From positions 1 to 27,027 of the forward strand of contig DASUZB010000269.1 of the NCBI GenBank assembly GCA_036377075.1: a stretch of DNA of 27,027 nt, in the 5' to 3' direction. This DNA comes from DASUZB01 sp036377075. GTDB taxonomy: Bacteria > Actinomycetota > CALGFH01. Position numbers and translations under genes: made by a program. The notes under the pieces are model-generated. The model ran no database searches. It was not told where the DNA came from and saw only the letters and a list, made by a program, of their open reading frames with translations. The first letter of the stretch is position 1; every line of letters begins with the position of its first letter. Of the stretch, positions 19,693 through 27,027 are shown in pieces.

Positions 19693-20451
19693 TCAGCGGC
19701 CGAGCCCCTCGCGCAGGATCTCGGTGCAGAGGTCGAGGCACTCTCCGCAGATGTGGACGCCGCCGCTCCCCGCCACCAGGCGGCCGACCCGCCGGGAGCG
19801 CTTGCCGCAGAAGCTGCAGCGGGTGCGGTCGTGCGGGTCGCCGCCGACCAGCGTCAGGCGGCCGCCGGCCTGGCCCTCGCCCGTGACCAGCAGGTCGAGG
19901 GCGAGGCGCGAGCAGCCGTCGCAGATCGCCACCCCAGGGCCGGCGATCAGCTTGCCCGCGGCTTCCTGCGACGCGCCGCAGAACGCGCACGACAGCGTCG
20001 TCCAGCCCGCCTCCGCCGGCTGGCGCGAGGGACCACCGAGCTCGACGTCGTCGGCGTCGTCCAGCTCCTCCGACACCGTACGGACCGCCGCCGCGTAGGC
20101 GTCCACCACGCCGGCACCGGCCGGCACCGGCTCCCGCGCACGCGGCCAGGTGCCAGGCTCGGTCGCGTCGTCCTCCGACGCGCCGGTTCCGGAGCCGGCC
20201 ACGACACCCGGCGTCCTGGCGGCCACGCCGGCGGCGTCGGGCCCACCTGGTGCCGCCCGCAGCCACTCGCGGACCTGCCGCTCTTCGAGCCCGACGGCGG
20301 CGGCGATGTCGGCGGGCGAGCCGCCGGCGGCGGCCATCCGCCCGACGTGCGCCCGCAGGTCGGCCTCGACCCGCTCGACCTCGGCCCCGAGCTCCGCCAG
20401 GCGCTGTCGTAGCCGCCGGCCAGCGCGGACGAGCTCCCGGTCCAGGTTCAT
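19693..20451 (-). CDS. Stand-alone protein with two ClpX-type zinc fingers
   Basis: A 252-residue protein. Residues about 1-68 are a charged helix followed by an HTH-like segment (GSPADIAAAVGLEERQVREWL). Residues 70-150 are a disordered Ala/Gly/acidic linker. The C-terminus holds two tandem zf-C4_ClpX domains: Cys155/158/177/180 (CAFCG...ICDGC) and Cys212/215/235/238 (CSFCG...ICGEC). In ClpX this zinc domain forms dimers and receives substrates and adaptors, but no Walker motif or AAA+ domain is present here. It could be an adaptor that binds ClpX, or a DNA- or protein-binding regulator. A TTGACC-17 bp-TAGCCT promoter ends 9 bp before the ATG and there is no Shine-Dalgarno sequence, so the mRNA is probably leaderless. 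No function is known to me. Confidence 0.8.
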   Translation of the reverse strand: MNLDRELVRAGRRLRQRLAELGAEVERVEADLRAHVGRMAAAGGSPADIAAAVGLEERQVREWLRAAPGGPDAAGVAARTPGVVAGSGTGASEDDATEPGTWPRAREPVPAGAGVVDAYAAAVRTVSEELDDADDVELGGPSRQPAEAGWTTLSCAFCGASQEAAGKLIAGPGVAICDGCSRLALDLLVTGEGQAGGRLTLVGGDPHDRTRCSFCGKRSRRVGRLVAGSGGVHICGECLDLCTEILREGLGR

Positions 20452-20460
20452 CGCGTGACC

Positions 20461-20489
20461 AGGCTAGAGAGCGTCGAAGTGGTGGTCAA
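20461..20489 (-). promoter_or_regulatory. Promoter of the double zinc-finger gene
   Basis: On the minus strand TTGACC (complement of 20484-20489) and TAGCCT (complement of 20461-20466) are separated by exactly 17 bp. The ATG at 20451 lies 9 bp beyond the -10 box, so transcription should begin within a few bases of the start codon. It lies in the 73-bp gap after the treY stop, which gives the gene a promoter independent of treY. Confidence 0.6.
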
Positions 20490-20524
20490 CGGACACGGCC
20501 ATCCACACCGTGACAAACCGTCGG

Positions 20525-22723
20525 TCAGGCGCGGACCAGCAGGGCGTGGGGCAGGCGGGCGGTCAGCTCGCCCGCCGCGGTGGGCCCGCCCGCGTGGGTC
20601 GACCCGCCGAGCAGGTCACGCCAGGGACCGCCGGGCAGCTCGACCGGCCCCTGGTGCGCGGCCGGCGGGCCGAGGCGGGTCACCACCACGACGAGGCGGT
20701 CCTCGCCGCGCGCGAAGGCGACCAGGGATGCGGGTCCGGCAAGGGGGTGGTAGCCGGCGAACAGCTCCGGTCGGGCCGCGCGGAGCCGCAGCGCCGTTCG
20801 CGTGACCAGGTACTTGAGCGAGCCGTCCGGCCGGAAGGAGACCGGGCGGCGGTTGTCCGGGTCGACGAGGGTGAGCTGCTCGACCTCGGTTCCCTGGTAG
20901 GTGTCGGGCACGCCGGGGCAGGTCAGCCGCAGCAGGGCGAGCCCGGCCGCCTTGGCCCGGCCGGCCGGGACCACCACCGCCAGCAGCTCGTCCAGCTCGG
21001 CGCGCAGCTCGGCGTCGCCGTAGGCGCGCTCGACGAGCGCGGCGACCGCCCGCTCGTAGGCCGCGTCCGGCTCGACCCAGCTGGTGCGCAGCTTCGCCTC
21101 GCGCAGCGCCTTCTCCATGTAGGCGCGGCAGCGCTCGACCGGCAGCGGCCAGGCGCCCACCATCGTCTGCCACAGCAGCAGCGCGTCGCCCGGCTCCACC
21201 GGGCCGGCGAGCCGGGCCGTCCAGCGCTCGGCAAGCTCCCACCAGCGCTCCGGGAGCTCGCTGAGCACCGCCAGGCGGGCGCGCACGTCCTCGCCGCGCT
21301 TGGTGTCGTGCGTCGAGGTGGCGAGCAGGCTCCGCGGCCAGCGCGCCTCCCGCTCGGCGTTGGCCGCGTGGAACTCGGCCAGCGAGCGGCCGAAGCGGGC
21401 CAGCTCGCCGCCGACCTCGTTGCGCGCCACCAGGCGGGTGTCGCGGTAGCAGGCGGTGTCCTCCACGCCCTTGGCCATGACCGCACCGGTGAGCTGCTGG
21501 AAGCGCCGCACCGCCTCCGGCGCCGGCCGATCCAGCAGCAGCGCGGCCACCAGCCGGTCGAGCGCGGGGCTCGGCTCGCAGGCCGCCCGGGCGGCCGTCA
21601 CCACCGCCCGGTCGGGCTCGGACGCCCGCTCGCCGACGTAGGTGCGGTAGACGGGGTAGCGGGCGGCCAGCTCGGCCACGGCCGCGCGGTTCGCGGCGGG
21701 GTCGCCGGGCAGGCGCCCGGCCACGCCAGCGACCTCGGCGCCGAAGGAGCCGCGCAGCGCCTCGCGCTTGCACGCCAGGGCGAGCGCGGCCGGGTCGGGC
21801 TCGCGGCCACTGAGCCGCGCGTAGCGGTCCGCGAAGGTCGCGGCCGCCGCCGGGTCGACGAACAAGCCGTCGGCCACGGCGAGGAATTCGTAGCCGGTGG
21901 TCCCGGCGACCGGCCAGCCGGGCAGCCGCTCGCCGTCCGCCAGGATCTTCTCGACCACCACCCACGGCACCCCGTGCCCGGCCAGCCGCTCCAGGTAGCC
22001 GGCGGGGTCGGCGAGCCCGTCGACGTGGTCGACCCTGAGCCCGTCGACCAGCCCCTCGGCGACCAGCTCCAGCACGGTGGCGTGGGTCAGCTCGAACACC
22101 TCGGGGTCCTCCTGCCTGACCCCGACCAGCTCGTTGACGTCGAAGAAGCGCCGGTAGTTGCCGTCGATCGCGGCACGGCGCCAGTCGACCAGCTCGTAGT
22201 GCTGCTCCTCCAGGCGGGACGTGCCCGGCGCGAGCGGGAAGCGGTGCTGGTGGTAGACGACCCAGTCGCCCTCGACCCCGACCTCACCGGAGAGGAGGTC
22301 GAGCGGGCCGGCGAGCACCGGCAGGCGCACGCGCCCGCCGCCGGCCTCCCAGTCGACGTCGAAGACCTTGGCGTAGGGCGATGCCGGGCCGTGCCGCAGG
22401 GTCTCGACCCACCACGGGTTCTCGTGCGACGCCGCCATGTGGTTGGGGACCAGGTCCACCACCAGCCCCATGCCGTGCTCGCGCAGGGTCGCGACCAGCG
22501 CCCGCAGCCCCGCCTCGCCGCCCAGCTCCGGCGCGACCTCGGTCGGGTCGACCAGGTCGTACCCGTGCGGCGACCCGGCCCGCGCCCGCAGGATCGGCGA
22601 GACGTACAGGTGCGACACCCCCAGGTCCGCCAGGTACCCGACCACCCCCCGCGCCGCCTCGAACCCGAACCCCCCCGAGAGCTGCACCCGATAGGTCGAG
22701 CGCACCTGCCCAGGCCCAATCAC
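20525..22723 (-). CDS. treY: Malto-oligosyltrehalose synthase
   Basis: GH13_26 enzyme of 732 residues (EC 5.4.99.15). It rearranges the reducing-end alpha-1,4 bond of malto-oligosaccharides into the alpha,alpha-1,1 bond of trehalose; TreZ then releases the disaccharide. Motifs run in order: RSTYRVQLSGGFGF at the N-terminus, VVDLVPNHMA, nucleophile Asp232 in DGLRVDHVDGLADP, acid Glu258 in VVVEKIL, GTTGYEF, Asp473 in STHDTKRGEDVRARL, and PGVPDTYQGTE near the end. The GTG at 22723 is supported by GGGAGG 5-6 bases upstream. An open extension to 23089 overlaps the divergent regulator gene and has no family features. It is separated from treZ by about 12 kb and from glgX by the XRE/PIN island. Confidence 0.96.
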   Translation of the reverse strand: MIGPGQVRSTYRVQLSGGFGFEAARGVVGYLADLGVSHLYVSPILRARAGSPHGYDLVDPTEVAPELGGEAGLRALVATLREHGMGLVVDLVPNHMAASHENPWWVETLRHGPASPYAKVFDVDWEAGGGRVRLPVLAGPLDLLSGEVGVEGDWVVYHQHRFPLAPGTSRLEEQHYELVDWRRAAIDGNYRRFFDVNELVGVRQEDPEVFELTHATVLELVAEGLVDGLRVDHVDGLADPAGYLERLAGHGVPWVVVEKILADGERLPGWPVAGTTGYEFLAVADGLFVDPAAAATFADRYARLSGREPDPAALALACKREALRGSFGAEVAGVAGRLPGDPAANRAAVAELAARYPVYRTYVGERASEPDRAVVTAARAACEPSPALDRLVAALLLDRPAPEAVRRFQQLTGAVMAKGVEDTACYRDTRLVARNEVGGELARFGRSLAEFHAANAEREARWPRSLLATSTHDTKRGEDVRARLAVLSELPERWWELAERWTARLAGPVEPGDALLLWQTMVGAWPLPVERCRAYMEKALREAKLRTSWVEPDAAYERAVAALVERAYGDAELRAELDELLAVVVPAGRAKAAGLALLRLTCPGVPDTYQGTEVEQLTLVDPDNRRPVSFRPDGSLKYLVTRTALRLRAARPELFAGYHPLAGPASLVAFARGEDRLVVVVTRLGPPAAHQGPVELPGGPWRDLLGGSTHAGGPTAAGELTARLPHALLVRA

Positions 22724-22893
22724 TCCGCCTCCCGTGGTCTCCCCGCCATGGCCGAACCTTTCCACATCCTTCCCTCTCCCACGCTCATGCTCCGACGTGC
22801 GTGCTACGGTCCGGCACCAACGACACGCCTGGCTTCGACCCGAGCCGCCACAGCGGTGATCGTCCGGCTCGGAGAGGTCGAGGAGGATCGATC

Positions 22894-23205
22894 GTGAAGG
22901 CTTCTGACCTGCCAGGTTACGACGAGGTGCTAGCCGAGCAGCTCGACGATCCTGAGTTTCGCCAGGAGTGGGATCGCACCGCGTTCGCACGACTGGTCGC
23001 CAATCACGTCGTCTCCTACCGTGCGGAGCACGGCCTCTCGCAGGCGGAGCTCGGCAACCGGCTCGGGATGGCCCAGCCCGCGGTCGCACGCCTCGAGAGC
23101 GGCGATCGGGAGCCGTCGCTCGCCACCCTCGCGCGGCTGGCCCGTCGCCTCGGCATCGAGTTCCACATCGACATCACACCGACAAGCCTTCGGGTGACCG
23201 CCTGA
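22894..23205 (+). CDS. XRE/HigA-like helix-turn-helix regulator
   Basis: A 103-residue DNA-binding protein. The N-terminal part (LAEQLDDPEFRQEWDRTAFARLVANHVVSYR) has the pattern of HigA-type antitoxins encoded beside RelE/HigB toxins. The HTH lies at about residues 50-83 (GLSQAELGNRLGMAQPAVARLESGDREPSLATLARLA). The GTG at 22894 has a perfect AGGAGG 7 bases upstream (22881-22886). No toxin gene precedes it: the 170 bp before it, shared with divergent treY, hold no reading frame of that kind, and the next gene is on the opposite strand. It may be an orphan antitoxin, or a regulator acting on the treY/XRE intergenic region. Confidence 0.85.
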   Translation: MKASDLPGYDEVLAEQLDDPEFRQEWDRTAFARLVANHVVSYRAEHGLSQAELGNRLGMAQPAVARLESGDREPSLATLARLARRLGIEFHIDITPTSLRVTA

Positions 23206-23288
23206 ACAGGGGTTGGCTACGGCGGCACCGCCAAGCGAACCACGAGGAGCAGTCACCTGAGAGGCGACATCGTAGGTCGGACCCTGCG

Positions 23289-23699
23289 TCACTTGAGTGG
23301 GAGCGGACGAAGCCGACGTTCATCGACCGCGTACATGAAGGGGCCAGGTTCACGACATGCCGCCTCCATTGCGCCCAGGTTGTGAAGGAACCGATCCGCC
23401 ATCTGCTGGGCGGTCAGATCCTGTCGAGGGATGCAGAAGCAGCGGACGGCATACCGCTTGATCGCTTCCCGCTCTGCACGGTTGAAACGGACCTGGCTGT
23501 CCTTCATCAACGCGACCCAGCCGCGCTCCCCGACCAGTTGAAGCCACTCCGCGTCACGGACCTTCTGATCAGCAGGTATACCGTAGTGCTCGGCGAGTGT
23601 CACCAAGCGAAGTTCGGCCGCTCGCAGGAGCATGGGCACCTGGATCCGACCCAGGCTGCGATCAATGAAGAGATCAGGCAGCTCGGCGGGATGCGACAC
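23289..23699 (-). CDS. PIN-like toxin (VapC45-type)
   Basis: A 136-residue protein resembling the VapC45/Mut7-C-like PIN domains, which are Mg-dependent ribonucleases. Acidic active-site candidates are Asp13 (LFIDRSLG), Asp49 (VRDAEWL) and Asp67 (ALMKDSQVRFN). The segment YAVRCFCIPRQDLTAQQMADRFL and the C-terminal PFMYAVDERRL also fit this group. The GTG at 23699 has GAGG about 9 bases upstream; a TTG at 23714 is an alternative. The gene overlaps the end of the upstream DUF433 gene by 26 bases, the usual tight coupling of a toxin and its antitoxin. GC content is visibly lower than in the flanking glucan genes, which suggests transfer. Confidence 0.75.
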   Translation of the reverse strand: MSHPAELPDLFIDRSLGRIQVPMLLRAAELRLVTLAEHYGIPADQKVRDAEWLQLVGERGWVALMKDSQVRFNRAEREAIKRYAVRCFCIPRQDLTAQQMADRFLHNLGAMEAACREPGPFMYAVDERRLRPLPLK

Positions 23700-24408
23700 G
23701 CAGAACGTCCTCAAGCTCCGGCGGCGGAACGCCGAACTCGTCGCTCAGCATGCCGAGGTCCTCTCCCGCCCAGAACCGTTCAAGCACGTCGGCGACTCTT
23801 GCCGCCCCGTGGGCGAAGATGGGCTGGCCGAAGGAGCGCTCAGGGTCAGCGACGACCTCGGCGCGGTGGTAGTCGGGAAGGTGGATCAGCCGCGCATACC
23901 CGTCTGGTCCGTACTCGATGCGCTGAAGGTAGTCCTGAACGACCTCGGTGAAGACGCGCTGTCCTTTCCTTACGACGACCAGCTCGCGGGTGTCCATCGC
24001 CTCTGGAGTGTCGCCCTGCCGCTCGGCGTAGTCATAGAGCACCTCAGCGCCGTCCGTATACAGCGCCTTGGAGGCCAAGGCGTGCTCGAGGCCGACTGTC
24101 TCGGCGAGGACCATGAGGGCCGGTCGGATACGTTGCATCGCGACGCCCTTGCTGCGAAACGCTGCCAGGGCCATCCCTTCCGCGAGTCCGACGAACGGGA
24201 TCGTTGGATGATTTCTGCCATCGCTTGATAGGGCAGTCACGATCGGCTCGCCAACCACCTCGGGGCGACCAGGAGGCCGGCGAACGTATCCCTTCGCCCA
24301 GGTCGCGAACGTGGCAGTTGGCACGCCCAGATACTTGGCGGCCTCGGTCATCCGGTACAGGGGCACCTCGAACCGTATGTCGGGTTCAGAGGGTCGCTGA
24401 CTGGCCAT
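23674..24408 (-). CDS. DUF433 antitoxin with MerR-like HTH
   Basis: A 244-residue protein. An N-terminal winged-HTH-like region (about 16-45, YRMTEAAKYLGVPTATFATWAKGY) is followed by a helical middle and a C-terminal DUF433 domain (about 170-240). The DUF433 domain contains AEVVADPERSFGQPIFAHGAARVADVLERF, then LSDEFGVPPPELEDVLRVA. DUF433 proteins commonly precede PIN-like toxins and are presumed to neutralise them and repress the operon. The ATG at 24408 has GGTGGAG just upstream. An ATG at 24498 would add 30 unconserved-looking residues and lies within the palindrome at 24489-24508, so it is less likely. The PIN toxin gene overlaps its end. Confidence 0.8.
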   Translation of the reverse strand: MASQRPSEPDIRFEVPLYRMTEAAKYLGVPTATFATWAKGYVRRPPGRPEVVGEPIVTALSSDGRNHPTIPFVGLAEGMALAAFRSKGVAMQRIRPALMVLAETVGLEHALASKALYTDGAEVLYDYAERQGDTPEAMDTRELVVVRKGQRVFTEVVQDYLQRIEYGPDGYARLIHLPDYHRAEVVADPERSFGQPIFAHGAARVADVLERFWAGEDLGMLSDEFGVPPPELEDVLRVASRRAA

Positions 24409-24488
24409 GCTCCACCGACCTTCCCGCCTTGGTACTCGCCGGCAGCTTGCCTGTTGTAGCGATGCAGCGCTCCGTCCCTTAGCAAGCT

Positions 24489-24508
24489 TCACGAACATGT
24501 GTTCGTGA
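24489..24508. promoter_or_regulatory. LexA-box-like palindrome upstream of the TA pair
   Basis: Exact 9-bp arms TCACGAACA and TGTTCGTGA flank TG. The core CGAAC-ATGT-GTTCG matches the Gram-positive SOS box CGAAC-N4-GTTCG. It lies about 80 bp upstream of the DUF433 ATG, facing away from it, and about 20 bp before a strong plus-strand ribosome site. It could bind LexA, or it could be the operator for the DUF433/PIN operon. The symmetry is seen directly; the regulator is inferred. Confidence 0.6.
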
Positions 24509-24528
24509 CAGTTCTCATTGTCCCTGGG

Positions 24529-24652
24529 AAAGGAGGATCGGTGAAGACCCTACCGTGTTCACCAGGCCCGAGCGATGCCGGCACGTCACTTGTGGACAAC
24601 CAGCGGCGCGTCAGTATCCGACCCTCCCAGGCTGGGCACCTTGGGTATCCGC
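24529..24652 (+). other. Strong ribosome site with a probable decayed gene start
   Basis: GAAAGGAGG ends at 24536 and a GTG begins at 24541, an excellent initiation signal. The frame that follows (VKTLPCSPGPSDAG, SLVDNQRRVSIRPSQAG) resembles no family I know. It runs antisense into the end of glgX, stopping at 24813. The string AGGAGGATCG before a GTGAAG start also occurs in front of the XRE gene at 22881. I infer a truncated relic of an accessory gene, or a very small unrecognised one. Confidence 0.3.
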
Positions 24653-26784
<2,132 letters not shown>

Positions 26785-26788
<4 letters not shown>

Positions 26789-26808
26789 CGGCGGCACATG
26801 GTCGCCAT
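26785..26808 (-). other. Possible 7-codon leader frame of glgX
   Basis: A minimal frame encoding MATMCRR ends in a TGA that overlaps the glgX ATG (ATGA). glgX has no clear Shine-Dalgarno sequence of its own, so re-initiation from this leader is conceivable. So short a frame can occur by chance. Confidence 0.2.
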
Positions 26809-26855
26809 GCTCGACAGTCTGCCGTAGCCGCCACGCGGCGGGGAAATCGGCCGGG

Positions 26856-27027
26856 GGGTCCGGGGGGCTCGAGAGCGAGGCCGGAACCCAAGCGGCGGGC
26901 GGCCACGCACAGCCGAGCGGTAGCCCCCCGGGTGGACAAAGGGTCCGGGGGGCTCGAGAGCGAGGCCGGAACCCAAGCGGCGGGCGGCCACGCACAGCCG
27001 AGCGGTAGCCCCCCGGGTGGACAAAGG
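26856..27027. repeat. 85-bp perfect tandem repeat, two copies, open-ended
   Basis: The unit at 26856-26940 is repeated without mismatch at 26941-27025, and the first two bases of a further unit follow before the window ends. Each unit can fold: GTCC-GGGGGGCT near its start (26858-26869) pairs with AGCCCCCC (26922-26929) and GGAC (26934-26937), leaving a 4-base bulge. The repeat lies just upstream of glgX. It shows no convincing coding pattern. It may be a real satellite-like or hairpin repeat array, or an assembly artefact at a contig edge. Confidence 0.85.

Noticed and set aside
20494..20512. CACGG...CCGTG hairpin after treY as a terminator
   Set aside because: Only a 5-bp stem with a 9-base loop and no T-run on the minus strand.
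22724..23089. N-terminal extension of treY beyond the GTG at 22723
   Set aside because: TreY proteins begin close to the STYRVQL motif, the GTG has a GGGAGG site, and the extension overlaps the divergent XRE gene.
23206..23288. Small toxin gene following the XRE regulator
   Set aside because: The 83-bp gap to the convergent PIN gene is too short and shows no start with a ribosome site.
26856..27027. CRISPR array
   Set aside because: The units are identical over all 85 bp, with no variable spacers and no cas genes nearby.

Overview
The window is very GC-rich and densely coded. It carries the GlgE-type alpha-glucan pathway (GlgE, maltokinase, GlgB) together with the TreY/TreZ/GlgX trehalose pathway and a GlgP of the DUF3417 type. 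It also has several GTG starts and at least two probable leaderless genes. This combination points to an Actinomycetota genome. I cannot place it further from sequence alone.

Layout. Positions 1-2511 hold the 5' end of a minus-strand membrane protein, then plus-strand genes for a SAM methyltransferase, a TetR regulator with a perfect palindrome at its start codon, and a DUF998 membrane protein. Positions 2530-5530 (minus) are a small operon: a decayed LivF-like ABC ATPase, an MBL-fold hydrolase with an altered metal motif, and an MhpA-like FAD monooxygenase. Positions 5561-6796 (minus) encode a DUF4268 protein with a nuclease-like N-terminus. Positions 6875-14097 (minus) are a tightly packed operon glgE-mak-glgB-treZ, with 3 to 4 bp between genes. 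glgP (14350-16887) is divergent from it. Positions 16930-20451 (minus) hold a tiny secreted PD40-like fragment, a secreted BNR_4 protein with a PLL-like propeller, and a stand-alone protein with two ClpX-type zinc fingers. treY lies at 20525-22723 and glgX at 24653-26788, both minus. Between them sits a lower-GC accessory island: an XRE regulator and a PIN toxin/DUF433 antitoxin pair, with a LexA-box-like palindrome upstream. The window ends in two identical 85-bp tandem units.

How the genes fit together. Maltokinase makes maltose 1-phosphate, GlgE polymerises it into alpha-1,4-glucan, and GlgB branches the chain. GlgP and GlgX shorten and debranch it. TreY and TreZ convert chain ends to free trehalose. 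Almost the whole storage-glucan/trehalose cycle is therefore present, but TreS, the usual source of maltose for maltokinase, is not in the window. The usual treX-treY-treZ cluster appears to be split: treZ has joined the glgE operon and an accessory island separates glgX from treY.

The most unusual items are the stand-alone double ClpX zinc-finger protein, the SOS-like palindrome beside the PIN/DUF433 module, the DUF4268 protein, the BNR_4/PLL fusion and the terminal 85-bp repeat. I found no convincing wholly new multi-gene system.
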